Positions 9,448 to 18,713 are shown, counted from the stretch's first letter. The stretch: DNA of 64,000 bases from Oceanobacillus neutriphilus (GCF_014645515.1 NZ_BMLW01000001.1:558001-622000), one strand, 5' to 3'. The notes: a model not told the origin generated them from the sequence alone. Made by a program: numbers and translations.

Positions 9448-10362
9448 TTACTTTCTTAATTTTGGATCGAGAGCATCCCGCAGTCCATCTCCGAAAAGCT
9501 GCAATGCAAGCATGGTAAGACTGATAAAAACAGCAGGAATCAGCAATTGATATGGGTATACCTGCATAACTTGCATCCCAATGTCTGCCAATTGTCCCCA
9601 GCTTGTCATCGGCGGCTTGATACCTATTCCGATAAAACTTAGAAATGCTTCTGCAAAAATGGCGTTAGGAATAGCAACTGTCAAGGAAACGATGACAACA
9701 CCAAGTGTATTTGGTATTAAATGTTTAAATATCAGCCTTAATGAACCAGCACCAAGGGAAACAGCAGAAATAATAAACTCCTCATTTTTCAGCTGCATAA
9801 TCTGGCCCCGTACGAGCCTTGCCATTTCAAGCCATCCAGTGAGTGCAATTGCAATAACAATCGGAACAATTCCCGAGCCCATGATGACCATAATTAAGAT
9901 AACAAAAATTAAATACGGGATAGAAATCATCACGTCAATAAAGCGCATAATAAACATATCAAGTCTACCGCCATAAAATCCGGCAATTCCGCCGATAATC
10001 AGTCCAATAATCGTTTGGAAAATCGCTGCCATAAATCCAATTGCAATCGATACCCGGGCTCCTATCCAAACCCGGTCCCACAATTCTCTGCCCAAAGAGT
10101 CTGTACCAAACCAATGCTCCTTGCCAGGAGATTGATTTGTATTCATTAAATCATTCACGTTATAGGATTGCGGCGTCATCATTGGACCTACAATTGCCAT
10201 AATTAAAAGCAGTACCAGAAATACCAGAGAAAACATTGCTGCCTTATTTCCGGACAGCCTGCGCCATACATCTTTCCAAAAACTGTCACTCTTTCGTGTG
10301 ATGAGCTCACCTTTCTCATTATCCTTGCCGACATGCCTGAATTTTTCTTTCGCAATATCCAA
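9448..10362 (-). CDS. oppC: Oligopeptide ABC transporter permease (OppC type)
   Basis: 304 residues, with a cytoplasmic N-terminus and about six membrane segments. It has the OppC_N start region ending in MTPQSYNVNDLM and GTDSLGRELWDRVWIGARVS, and the binding-protein-dependent permease EAA-type loop (ISAVSLGAGSLRLIFKHLIPN). It forms the transmembrane channel with OppB. Translation begins at TTG 10362 with AGGTGGG 6 nt upstream, 3 bp after the oppB stop. Confidence 0.94.
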   Translation of the reverse strand: MDIAKEKFRHVGKDNEKGELITRKSDSFWKDVWRRLSGNKAAMFSLVFLVLLLIMAIVGPMMTPQSYNVNDLMNTNQSPGKEHWFGTDSLGRELWDRVWIGARVSIAIGFMAAIFQTIIGLIIGGIAGFYGGRLDMFIMRFIDVMISIPYLIFVILIMVIMGSGIVPIVIAIALTGWLEMARLVRGQIMQLKNEEFIISAVSLGAGSLRLIFKHLIPNTLGVVIVSLTVAIPNAIFAEAFLSFIGIGIKPPMTSWGQLADIGMQVMQVYPYQLLIPAVFISLTMLALQLFGDGLRDALDPKLRK

Positions 10363-10365
10363 CGC

Positions 10366-11292
10366 TTACCCACCTGCCTTTTTCGTGCGAATACGGGGAT
10401 CAATGATGCCGTAGCAAAAATCTATAAGCAGATTGACAACCACCAGAAAGGAACCGAAGAAAATTGTCAATCCAAGAATCATCGTATAATCCAGTGTTTG
10501 CATGCTTTCCACGTAATATTTTCCCAATCCCGGAACTGCGAATATTTTTTCTATCACAAAAGTTCCTGTAACAAGATTGGCAAGCAATGGACCTAATATG
10601 GTCAACACAGGAAGCACCGCATTTCTGATCTGGTGCCTCAGGATAATCTGTCCTCTCGATAAACCCTTTGCATCGGCTGTCTTTACATAATCTGTTGATA
10701 CAATTTCAAGCATACTTGCCCGCATCAGTCTTGCAATGAGCGCCACGCTTCCCAGCGCCAAAGCAAAAGAAGGAAGAACGGTGTACGAAAAACCTTGCCA
10801 TTGCGCAACAGGAAAGAGATGCAGTTTAACAGCAAAAAAGTATTGAAACAGTCCCCCTATAATAAAAGCAGGTACCGATATCCCAATCAACGCAATAAAC
10901 ATGCTTAAAAAGTCGAGTTTTTTATTATGCTCCAAAGCTGCAATAATTCCGAGAGTCAGTCCAAATAAAATGGAGATCAACAAAGCATACAAACCAAGTT
11001 CAACTGATTTCGGGAAAGCATCCATGATAACTTCATTAACAGTCAGATTTTTATATTTGAGCGAATATCCCAAATCACCCTGAAACAAGTTGCCAAGATA
11101 ATTAAAATATTGCATATAGAGAGGATCGTTTAACCCATAGTATTCCATCATATTTTCTTTAACTTCCACAGGCAGTTTTGGATCCAGGAAAGGATCACCA
11201 GGCAGTAATTGGATTAAGAAGAAGGTTACTGTGATCAAGATAAGAATCGTTACACATGCAATTAAGAAGCGCTGAAAGAAGTATTTAAGCAC
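10366..11292 (-). CDS. oppB: Oligopeptide ABC transporter permease (OppB type)
   Basis: 308 residues with a leading membrane helix, the FFLIQLLPGDPF motif seen in OppB/DppB, about six membrane segments and the permease loop TADAKGLSRGQIILRHQIRN. It starts at GTG 11292 after GGAAGG. It is separated from oppA by a stem-loop (11325-11365), which is a common way of keeping the permease level below that of the binding protein. Confidence 0.94.
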   Translation of the reverse strand: MLKYFFQRFLIACVTILILITVTFFLIQLLPGDPFLDPKLPVEVKENMMEYYGLNDPLYMQYFNYLGNLFQGDLGYSLKYKNLTVNEVIMDAFPKSVELGLYALLISILFGLTLGIIAALEHNKKLDFLSMFIALIGISVPAFIIGGLFQYFFAVKLHLFPVAQWQGFSYTVLPSFALALGSVALIARLMRASMLEIVSTDYVKTADAKGLSRGQIILRHQIRNAVLPVLTILGPLLANLVTGTFVIEKIFAVPGLGKYYVESMQTLDYTMILGLTIFFGSFLVVVNLLIDFCYGIIDPRIRTKKAGG

Positions 11293-11324
11293 ATAAACAC
11301 CTTCCTTTAACCTCGAATAAGAAA

Positions 11325-11365
11325 TAGAGAGAAGCTAACAAGAAGTTATCAGCTTCTCTATTTTT
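11325..11365 (-). terminator. Stem-loop between oppA and oppB (attenuator or mRNA-stabilising hairpin)
   Basis: Inverted repeat agagaagct (11328-11336) and agcttctct (11351-11359) around a 14-nt loop. In the direction of oppA-to-oppB transcription there is no clean U-run after the stem, so it is more likely a partial terminator or 3'-end stabiliser of oppA mRNA than a full stop. Confidence 0.6.
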
Positions 11366-11374
11366 CACGAACGT

Positions 11375-13039
11375 TTATTCAAAATAACCAAATACAAAAT
11401 CAACTTCTGCTCCAAATGGACTCCTGTTTACATTTTGCAAACTGCCGGACTTGGCCCAGGCACCGCTTTCAAAATAAACGGGAGTCATAGGCCCTTCTTC
11501 AATTAAATATTGTTCTGCTTCAAACAACAGGTCGCCTCGTTTGTCCACATCTGCTTCCACACTCGCTGAATTAATCAGATCGTCATACGTATCGCTTTCA
11601 AATCCAGTTGTGTTATACGTACTCGATGCAGTAAAAATCTCCAAATAGGTCATTGGGTCGTTGTAATCCGGACCCCAGCCAGCCCACATTAATTCAAACT
11701 CGCCATCCATCAATCTTTGCAATCGCTGATCATGCGGCAGAATAGTTATTTCCGTTTTAATTCCAAGCGTTTGATCGAACATATCCTGCAACGCTTCAGA
11801 AATAATCCGGTCATCTGGACGGTCACTTGCAAGAAGTTCGAACGCCGGAAGCTCATCCTTTGTCATTCCAAGCTCGTCCAAGGCTTTATCCAAATATTCC
11901 TGTGCCTTTTCATTATCATTTTCTGTTGGAAAAACACTCAACGGATATTCCTCTGCAAACAAACCTTCCTTACCAAGTGTATCCGGCATGATATAACGTT
12001 CTGCCGGAGTCGACCCGTTCTTCAACACACCTTCTACAAGCCCCTGACGATTAATAGCGTAGGATAGAGCATTTCTAAAATTGCTGTTCTTCAATATTTC
12101 CCCGACCTCACCATTATAGCTGTATTGCAGGAAGGCAGTAGTTCCAGCATTGTAGAACTCAGCATCACCAGATTGTTCATATTTTTCAATAAATTCACGT
12201 CCTAAAGTAACCATATCGATGTCACCCGTTTCGTACATGCCCACTGCTGTGCTATTATCGGCAACAATGTTGATTTCCACTTCATCTAACTTTATTTCAT
12301 CCTTATTCCAATAGTTTGGATTTTTTTTCAGAACAATTGATTCTTGATGATCCCAGGAATCTATTACAAAGGGACCGTTATAGTTCATGGATTCAGGACT
12401 TGATGAATAACTTTGACCGAATTCTTCTATCTTTTCTGCATCCGATGGAAGGTAAGAAATAAAACTGGTCAAAGAAAGGAATTGCTTTGTCGGATTTTCC
12501 AGCGTAAATTCAAGTGTGTAAGGATCGATTGCCTTAACACCTACTTCATCCGGATCAGTTATTTCCCCCTGGTTAAATGCAGCAGCATTTTTAACATAGT
12601 ATCCGATATAGGCATATGCAGATGCTGTTTCAGGGTCCAAAAGACGTATAAAGGAATCCTTAAAATCCTCCGCCGTCAAATCTTTACCATCACTCCAAGT
12701 TGTTTCACGCAAATGGAAAGTATAAGTGAGCCCATCTTCTGAGATGTCCCATTCTTCCGCGATGCCTGGAATAATTTCGCCATCGTGGAACCTTACCAAA
12801 CCTTCAAGAATTGCGTTATTTACAATGATGGAGTATGTATCCGTACTCACCTGTGGATCCAACACTTCCGGTTCAGATTCCATTGCCATTCTCAATACCT
12901 GTTCTGTTTCTCCGTCATCGGCTATGCCTTCTTTTTTCCCATCATCCGTATCACCAGATTCCGCTGTGCAAGCTGCCAGCATAAAGCTGACAACGAGCAA
13001 TAGCATCAGCAACCAACTTGACTTTCTAAACAAAACCAT
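11375..13039 (-). CDS. oppA: Oligopeptide-binding lipoprotein (OppA type, SBP family 5)
   Basis: About 554 residues. The N-terminus is a lipoprotein signal peptide with lipobox LAAC (Cys 24) followed by an acidic linker. The rest is a family 5 solute-binding protein (ILEGLVRFHDGEIIPGIAEE; TYTFHLRETTWSDGKDLTAEDF). It is lipid-anchored outside the membrane and captures peptides for OppBCDF. ATG 13039 is chosen because it gives a compact signal peptide and has GGAG 9 nt upstream; an in-frame ATG at 13099 would add 20 residues and would lie inside the palindromic operator. It is the first gene of the operon. Confidence 0.94.
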   Translation of the reverse strand: MVLFRKSSWLLMLLLVVSFMLAACTAESGDTDDGKKEGIADDGETEQVLRMAMESEPEVLDPQVSTDTYSIIVNNAILEGLVRFHDGEIIPGIAEEWDISEDGLTYTFHLRETTWSDGKDLTAEDFKDSFIRLLDPETASAYAYIGYYVKNAAAFNQGEITDPDEVGVKAIDPYTLEFTLENPTKQFLSLTSFISYLPSDAEKIEEFGQSYSSSPESMNYNGPFVIDSWDHQESIVLKKNPNYWNKDEIKLDEVEINIVADNSTAVGMYETGDIDMVTLGREFIEKYEQSGDAEFYNAGTTAFLQYSYNGEVGEILKNSNFRNALSYAINRQGLVEGVLKNGSTPAERYIMPDTLGKEGLFAEEYPLSVFPTENDNEKAQEYLDKALDELGMTKDELPAFELLASDRPDDRIISEALQDMFDQTLGIKTEITILPHDQRLQRLMDGEFELMWAGWGPDYNDPMTYLEIFTASSTYNTTGFESDTYDDLINSASVEADVDKRGDLLFEAEQYLIEEGPMTPVYFESGAWAKSGSLQNVNRSPFGAEVDFVFGYFE

Positions 13040-13072
13040 CCCCCTCAACTCCCGTAAGAAAATTTTGAAAAT

Positions 13073-13120
13073 AAGTGACAAGTGTTTCCGGAAACACATT
13101 TCAAAATTTAAGTGTCACTT
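13073..13120. promoter_or_regulatory. Nested palindromes in the oppA leader, candidate operator
   Basis: Three symmetric elements are stacked: a perfect 16-bp palindrome GTGTTTCCGGAAACAC (13082-13097), outer arms AAGTGACA (13073-13080) and TGTCACTT (13113-13120), and a near-palindrome AAGTGTCACTT (13110-13120). They lie just downstream of the promoter at 13131-13159, over the likely transcription start and 5' leader, where a repressor would block elongation or initiation. The operon-encoded XRE-cupin protein is the obvious candidate binder, by inference. Confidence 0.6.
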
Positions 13121-13130
13121 GATTTCTGTT

Positions 13131-13159
13131 ATGATATCAGTTAAATTTTAAATAGTCAA
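13131..13159 (-). promoter_or_regulatory. SigA-type promoter of the opp-peptidase operon
   Basis: Read on the minus strand: -35 TTGACT (13154-13159), 17-bp spacer, -10 TATCAT (13131-13136). Position and spacing are close to consensus, and no other promoter is evident before oppA. Confidence 0.75.
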
Positions 13160-13539
13160 GATGTTTTTATTAGTTCGATTTTTCACTATATTTCCAAATG
13201 ATTCATATAAAATAACCATTCAAAAACATTGTTATATCGGCATTTCCAGTATTAGTCATTGGTTATTTTTAAATAAAAGAAGTAAAGAAGGAGGGTCATT
13301 AGGGGATACTTAAATTAGACTTATAGCATAATTATGCTTATACTTCTTCCAAATAATTAAGAGACACTTCAAAATATAATTACTTGTTAATAAATCGATA
13401 CACCGCCCATAATCGTATTTATTAAAACTGTGCACCTTCTATTTTATTTTCTTCCGATTCCTCTGAGACAATAATAATAGTCTTTGAACCTGTAATATTA
13501 GTATTGTAGTCTCAAAAAAATTCAGATAAAAACCTCATT
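13160..13539. other. AT-rich intergenic region with one short palindrome
   Basis: No convincing gene. The only structure seen is a perfect 14-bp palindrome AGCATAATTATGCT (13325-13338). The region separates the oppA promoter from the terminator of the neighbouring PTS operon. Confidence 0.5.
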
Positions 13540-13582
13540 AAAAAACATATCAGCGCCCCACATAAAGAACACTGATATGCTA
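13540..13582 (-). terminator. Terminator of the PTS/ADP-ribosylglycohydrolase operon
   Basis: On the minus strand a CATATCAG...CTGATATG stem (arms 13546-13553 and 13572-13579) with a GC-rich loop is followed by a run of T. It lies 40 bp after the stop of the ADP-ribosylglycohydrolase gene. Confidence 0.75.
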
Positions 13583-13621
13583 TAATATTACATCCTATAA
13601 ATTTACAGGAAACTATTAAAT

Positions 13622-14668
13622 TTATTTGTTCTCTGACTCCTCCACCACACTAGTTAATAGATTAGCCAGCTCGACAATATCAAAATCATTTGCTTTTTGC
13701 ACAGCCTCATATAAAGCTGCAAATTCTTCATTGTCCAAATCCACGAATGCCCCAACCATAGATCCTACAATCGCTGCAATCGTATCCGTATCATATCCAA
13801 TGTTCACCGCATCAATTACTGCCTGCAGCGGATTTTCCTTGTTCAAAACAATAATTCCAAATGCGCTCGGGACGGCCTCTGAGATGTGTAAACCACTCCC
13901 GACCACCTGTGACAGCTTCCGTAGTTTCTCTTCTTTTGTACCTTGTCCATTGGCTATATCACAGGCCAGCTTGATTCGCTCTACAACACTTGGTCCTGCC
14001 ACCTCCCGAGAAACTATTTTCGCTTTTGTTTCACCACGAATAGCTCCGTAAAATCCTGCACTCAATGCTTCGTCTACTGTAGCATGAGGTGCTAAAGCAG
14101 CGCTTATTGCCGCAGATACCGCACATGCTCCTGAAATTGCCAGAGAATTATCATGCGTCACTTGTGTAATTATAATGGCATCATCAATGGCTCCCTCCAA
14201 ATCACCAGGATTCAAAATCCCTGCTGGAGCAATTTTCATTGCTGAACCATTCGTTGCTTTTGAAGCATAGTCCACTGTTACAGCACCAGGTAAAGGTGCA
14301 GGCTCCTGCTCTTTTGAGCTCTTATACATCGCTATAGCTCCTCGGGTTGTAGGGCCAGCGAAACGATCAAAATACCACGGAACATTAGACCAGTCTAAAA
14401 TTGCTTTTTTAACCGTTTCCTTGTCTAAAACACCTTCATTTTCCAAGATTGCCTTGCTAAGAAAATAGATTTGAGAAAAATCATCCGTTACTTGTCCAGC
14501 TTCGTTTCCTAGTGCAAATGCCGTCTCCCCAGGTTTTATAAATTTACTCACTGGACCTCCAAAATGGGTCCGTATTTGATCGAACGACAAATTTTCAGTG
14601 GCCGCTCCCATGGCATCACCTATCGCTGCCATCCCTAAGACTCCTTGTATTTTTGTATTCAAACTCAT
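13622..14668 (-). CDS. ADP-ribosylglycohydrolase (ARH/DraG) family protein
   Basis: 348 residues, all alpha-helical in character. Two metal-site motifs of the ARH fold are visible: QVTDDFSQ near residues 59-66 (usual form TDDT) and GYDTDTIAAIVG with Asp 293 and Asp 295. Family members remove ADP-ribose from proteins or cleave other N- or O-glycosidic ribosyl bonds. Here it is the last gene of a PTS operon, after a BtpA/SgcQ-family protein and a deacetylase-like protein. A catabolic role on an imported glycoside or nucleoside-like compound is therefore more likely than protein de-ADP-ribosylation; that is inference. The Thr-to-Phe change in the first motif (DDF rather than DDT) may mark a specialised subgroup. 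Confidence 0.85.
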   Translation of the reverse strand: MSLNTKIQGVLGMAAIGDAMGAATENLSFDQIRTHFGGPVSKFIKPGETAFALGNEAGQVTDDFSQIYFLSKAILENEGVLDKETVKKAILDWSNVPWYFDRFAGPTTRGAIAMYKSSKEQEPAPLPGAVTVDYASKATNGSAMKIAPAGILNPGDLEGAIDDAIIITQVTHDNSLAISGACAVSAAISAALAPHATVDEALSAGFYGAIRGETKAKIVSREVAGPSVVERIKLACDIANGQGTKEEKLRKLSQVVGSGLHISEAVPSAFGIIVLNKENPLQAVIDAVNIGYDTDTIAAIVGSMVGAFVDLDNEEFAALYEAVQKANDFDIVELANLLTSVVEESENK

Positions 14669-14764
14669 CCAATCAGCTCCTTTTTTATTTAGTTCTCACT
14701 CATAAAATGAAAACTTTATTCCATAGAATCTTATTTTTATAGGAAAATCCTTGTTTTATTCAAA

Positions 14765-15547
14765 CTACCGTATACTAGAAACCAGCTTTTTTACTTTCTC
14801 TTTATCAATTGGTTTATCTATCTGACCATCTTCCTTGATAGAACTTCCAACGATGACACCATCGGCGACCTTTAGAAAGTCGTTTATATTTGATTCCTGC
14901 ACACCGCTTCCTATATAAACAGGTTGATCACCTGCAATTTCTTTAAAGCTTTTGGCATCTTCTACCGTTGGACTTTTCCCGGTCTCCACCCCTGTTAGTA
15001 TTAACGCATCCGCTCCTGCCTGAATGGCTTCATTAATACTATATTCGACAGGCTGATCAAATACAGGAAAAGTATGCTTTACGTTTATATCCGCAAAGAC
15101 CAGAACATCTGATTGACTCTGATTTTTGTAATTCATCACTTTTGGCGCCTGCGGATACAAAATACCATAGCTGCCTCCCCTGGTTTCGACAAATGTTTCA
15201 CTTCTAATAAATGATGCATTACAAATGTTTGCTACTTCAATTTCCTCTGTATCACTTGTATACTGCAAATTCACTCCTAATGGTATATTCGATATCTCCA
15301 TTAATTTTGTTAATATATTAACATATGCTATAAGCGTTGTTCTTTCAACCTTATCAGAATATGGCTGATTAAAGAAATTTTCTACAATGGCAGCATCCGC
15401 ATTCCCGCTCTCTAATGTCAGCAAATCATTTTTTGCTGCCTCGTAAACTTCATTCAAAAATTCAGATTTACTTCCAACGGGCAGTTTTTTAAGATGAATC
15501 ATGCCAATTACTGATTTTTTCTTTCCAAAAACATCGGTAATATTCAT
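14765..15547 (-). CDS. BtpA/SgcQ-family TIM-barrel protein
   Basis: About 260 residues. It matches the BtpA family: VIGMIHLKKLPVGS at the N-terminus, DAAIVENFFNQPY, VLVFADINVKHTFP, and GADALILTGVETGKSPT followed by VYIGSGVQESNINDFL near the C-terminus, a phosphate-binding-barrel style ending. BtpA was named for a photosystem I phenotype in cyanobacteria, but the E. coli member SgcQ is encoded with PTS genes, as here. The reaction is not known; a sugar-phosphate lyase or epimerase-like role is possible. ATG 15547 has AGGTGG 5 nt upstream. Confidence 0.85.
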   Translation of the reverse strand: MNITDVFGKKKSVIGMIHLKKLPVGSKSEFLNEVYEAAKNDLLTLESGNADAAIVENFFNQPYSDKVERTTLIAYVNILTKLMEISNIPLGVNLQYTSDTEEIEVANICNASFIRSETFVETRGGSYGILYPQAPKVMNYKNQSQSDVLVFADINVKHTFPVFDQPVEYSINEAIQAGADALILTGVETGKSPTVEDAKSFKEIAGDQPVYIGSGVQESNINDFLKVADGVIVGSSIKEDGQIDKPIDKEKVKKLVSSIR

Positions 15548-15631
15548 ATTATCCACCTGCTTATAATTATTTCGTATTTCTAAATAGCAACTACTAAAGG
15601 CTCTTTCTTACCCCAGCATTCACGATACCTA

Positions 15632-17155
15632 TTAAACAAATTGTGAAATCGGTGTGGCAGAAGCAATTATTTGAGAACCGTGTATACATATTTCCTTATT
15701 ATTTGGTAAAATCACTTTGTCCCCTTCTCCTTGACAATATATACTTACATCTTTATCAGAGGTCTCTATCGCATAGGTGTTTGTGTTTTTATCTATATTG
15801 ACTTGAATATCTGTTTTTGATCTTTTTAACCACCAATCAGCAAATTTAGAGATGGATATTGATTGAATACCTTGTTCTTTAATATAAGAAAATACGTTGT
15901 TTAATACCTCATCTTGGTATCCTAGCCCATGAGGATGGCCAAATAGCATAATCGGCTCATTTTTTTCTGCTTTTTCATCAATTATTCTCTTATAATATTC
16001 CGTTATATTTTCAGGCTCCACCTCTTCAAAATTTCCACTTTCATTGGCATACACTTGTGCTCTTCCTACATTGTGTGGATGAACTGGAATTTGCAGCAGA
16101 TTTAATCGCTTTCCGTTAACAACAGGGTGATAAGGAAATCCATCAATGTGATAACCAAAATCAGATGAACATTTAAAGTCCAATTTTTCAAGGGCAAGTG
16201 CCAAGCTTTCATTCCAAAGCCCTCTAGGTGAAACATACAGATTTGTTTCCGCCCCTAAATTGTTCAGCAGCCATTCTTGACAGCTGAGAATATTTGTTTC
16301 ATTGTCCTGAAATGAGTCAAACACATTGTGTATGTCCCCGTGATTCCCAATAGTATGAAAAGAATCAATCGCTTGTAAGGCATTTATATCATTGATGCAT
16401 AAGTCTTTATTTACATAAAACGTTGCTTCCACACCATAATTTTTGCTTATATCAGACATTTTCTCCGTATTGTATCCTTCTGCCCCATCAACATCCACCC
16501 GAAACATAAATAGTGTCTTTTCCTTCTCGGGGTAATACCATAAGCCGATATAAGGAATTCCTGCTAATTGATGAGCCAATTTTAATACATACACCAAAAC
16601 GTTAGAGATACTTCTTTTATCAATAGCAGAAACACGTTCAGTTACCTTTGTATAACTGGAATACGAACGCAGGGTATCTCCATAAAATCCTAATAGCTTT
16701 GAAAGTTCACAAGAGACTACTAATAAAAATCCTTTGCCATGCGGAATTTTTATAATGACAGGATGGTATCCGATCTCCATTTCGTATTTAATTAACCTTT
16801 GTTCATGTACATTAAAATATCCGATTCCCTTTGTGTTATATATATCAACTATAGTTGGCGACACGACATGATTAACATTAATTTCTGGAAAATGTAATGT
16901 GGAAACGAAGGCCTCTCCAGATTTCCAAAGATTTAATTCCTCAATGTCCCCGGGCTTTTCTATGATCCCTATCCCGCCATTAGCAACATAATCCAGCATA
17001 TCGTTGCGTTTAACTTCTTTTGGAAAAATTTTAATATTAAAATTTGTGTTATCAGACAATTCATAGGGTATTTTTTCTTGAAGCAATATCTGTTCCCATC
17101 CAGCTATCTCTCTTCCACCAGGTTGAATGCTTAAGCTTTTTAGCTTTTCATACAT
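15632..17155 (-). CDS. Polysaccharide-deacetylase-like (NodB-fold) protein with N-terminal extra domain
   Basis: About 507 residues. The first ~195 residues form an extra domain of unknown function. From about residue 200 a NodB-like barrel is visible: FRVDVDGAEG supplies the first Asp pair, GNHGDIHN the His-x3-His metal pair, VSPRGLWNE the substrate-loop Arg, and LFGHPHGLGY a C-terminal His. There is no signal peptide, so it should act in the cytoplasm, unlike secreted peptidoglycan or chitin deacetylases. In this PTS operon it may remove an acyl group from an imported phosphorylated sugar (inference). ATG 17155 lies 6 nt after GAGGTGA. Confidence 0.78.
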   Translation of the reverse strand: MYEKLKSLSIQPGGREIAGWEQILLQEKIPYELSDNTNFNIKIFPKEVKRNDMLDYVANGGIGIIEKPGDIEELNLWKSGEAFVSTLHFPEINVNHVVSPTIVDIYNTKGIGYFNVHEQRLIKYEMEIGYHPVIIKIPHGKGFLLVVSCELSKLLGFYGDTLRSYSSYTKVTERVSAIDKRSISNVLVYVLKLAHQLAGIPYIGLWYYPEKEKTLFMFRVDVDGAEGYNTEKMSDISKNYGVEATFYVNKDLCINDINALQAIDSFHTIGNHGDIHNVFDSFQDNETNILSCQEWLLNNLGAETNLYVSPRGLWNESLALALEKLDFKCSSDFGYHIDGFPYHPVVNGKRLNLLQIPVHPHNVGRAQVYANESGNFEEVEPENITEYYKRIIDEKAEKNEPIMLFGHPHGLGYQDEVLNNVFSYIKEQGIQSISISKFADWWLKRSKTDIQVNIDKNTNTYAIETSDKDVSIYCQGEGDKVILPNNKEICIHGSQIIASATPISQFV

Positions 17156-17178
17156 ATACAATCACCTCGCTTATAATC

Positions 17179-18579
17179 TTATTTATTTTTTTTGGACATT
17201 TCTGCTTCTGGATCCTTAACTCCAAACAGTAATGTCAATACCATACCTCCGAAAAAGGCTATTGCCAGACCGACTATATAGGCCCATAAAGTTGGTCCTG
17301 CAAACGCAGGTATAGTTGTCAGTCCTCCAAAAACGAAAGCATTCCCAACAACATTAAACGCTCCCATAAATGCTCCACCAAGAGCAGCACCTAAGCACCC
17401 TGCTACTAATGGACTTTTAAATCTGATTCCCAAACCATAAATAGCAGGTTCCACAATTCCTGATAAGAATACAGAGATCATCGAGGTTCCTGATAACCCT
17501 TTCAATTCCATATTACGAGTGCGTAAAAATATAGCGAATGCCGCGCCCGCCATGCCAAGGTTCGCGGTTGCTCCATAAGCAATGAGTGCAGAGGTTCCCG
17601 TCTCAGCAATTTCAGGTATAATCACCATTGTGTTTGGAGCCCAATGCACACCAAACATGATTAAAATATTCCATATTCCACCTATGAAGGCGCCAGTAAT
17701 AATTTGATTAATACCTGTTAACCAGCCTACAGCATTAGCAATTCCAATACTTATATAGTTTCCTATTGGTCCTACTATGCCGATAGTAACCGGAACCAGT
17801 ATAAACAATAAGACAGTTGGAATTACAATCATGTGCAAACTGTGCGGCAGCTTTCTTTTCATGAAATGCTCCATCAATGATTGTATCCAGACAATTATAA
17901 TCGCCGGGATTACCTGGCTGGTATAATCAAAGACTGGCATTGGTATACCCATAAATTTAATCATGTTACCACCTTCGTCACTTTGTACCAAATCCATAAA
18001 TGACGGCATAATCAATGCACCAAGAATGGCAACAGCAATGTAAGGGCTTGTATTAAATCGTTTAGCTGAAGTCATAGCAACTAGAAGCGGCAGGAAATAG
18101 AAAACTGCTGTTGCTGCATTCTCCAGAATTAAATTTGTTGTGCTCTCAGTCGATAGCCACCCCAGCTGATTTGCCAAGATTGTAAATCCCCGTAAAAGAC
18201 CGGCTCCAGCTAATAATGGCAATAGTGGTGAAAAAATACTAACAACTAACCCAATAAATTGATTAAACAGATTGCGTTTTTCTTCACTTTTTTGCGAGAA
18301 ACTTCCTTCTCCATCTTCAGTATTCTCTGGTTTCTTCCATATTTTCATGAAAGCATCGTAAACATCTCCAACATTGGTCCCAATAACTATTTGTAATGTG
18401 CCATCCCTCTCAACAACGCCCGGAACATCCTCCAGGGACTCAATCTCCTCCTTGCTGGCAAGGGTACGATCCCTTAAAGTGACTCGCAGTCGTGTGGCAC
18501 AATGTGTTACGTAACTTATATTTTCATCACCTCCCATTAAGGAAAGTAATTGCTTTGCTAATTGCTCTGTTGTGTCCAT
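17179..18579 (-). CDS. PTS EIIBC component, glucose/beta-glucoside superfamily
   Basis: About 466 residues. The N-terminal EIIB domain carries the phosphocysteine in THCATRLRV (Cys 27). A roughly 350-residue EIIC domain with about ten membrane segments follows (IGGIWNILIMFGVHWAPN; GTSMISVFLSGIVEPAIYG). No EIIA domain is fused; the separate EIIA gene upstream (19562-20053) supplies it. ATG 18579 is supported by GAAGG 7 nt upstream; an in-frame start 26 codons earlier adds a non-family extension. Sugar specificity cannot be read from sequence, and the downstream enzymes are not typical phospho-glycosidases. Confidence 0.92.
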   Translation of the reverse strand: MDTTEQLAKQLLSLMGGDENISYVTHCATRLRVTLRDRTLASKEEIESLEDVPGVVERDGTLQIVIGTNVGDVYDAFMKIWKKPENTEDGEGSFSQKSEEKRNLFNQFIGLVVSIFSPLLPLLAGAGLLRGFTILANQLGWLSTESTTNLILENAATAVFYFLPLLVAMTSAKRFNTSPYIAVAILGALIMPSFMDLVQSDEGGNMIKFMGIPMPVFDYTSQVIPAIIIVWIQSLMEHFMKRKLPHSLHMIVIPTVLLFILVPVTIGIVGPIGNYISIGIANAVGWLTGINQIITGAFIGGIWNILIMFGVHWAPNTMVIIPEIAETGTSALIAYGATANLGMAGAAFAIFLRTRNMELKGLSGTSMISVFLSGIVEPAIYGLGIRFKSPLVAGCLGAALGGAFMGAFNVVGNAFVFGGLTTIPAFAGPTLWAYIVGLAIAFFGGMVLTLLFGVKDPEAEMSKKNK

Positions 18580-18713
18580 AAACGCACCTTCTTTTTTGAA
18601 AGTATTATAAAATGTAAACACGAATACTCTAGCAGTCTGGCTGAATTTAATACTCACCCTTCCTGTAAGAGTATTTTATCTAAATCCGCTGCCAGACCAA
18701 TGATTAGGTCTAG

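Noticed and set aside
7350..9550. Plus-strand open frames opposite the oppF and oppD genes
   Set aside because: They lack ribosome-binding sites and family similarity and are shadows of well-supported minus-strand ATPase genes.
13073..13120. Nested palindromes as insertion-sequence termini
   Set aside because: No transposase is near and they sit right after a promoter; operator reading is simpler.
13622..14668. ADP-ribosylglycohydrolase as part of a toxin-antitoxin or defence system
   Set aside because: No ADP-ribosyltransferase or nuclease is adjacent; it is the last gene of a PTS operon.
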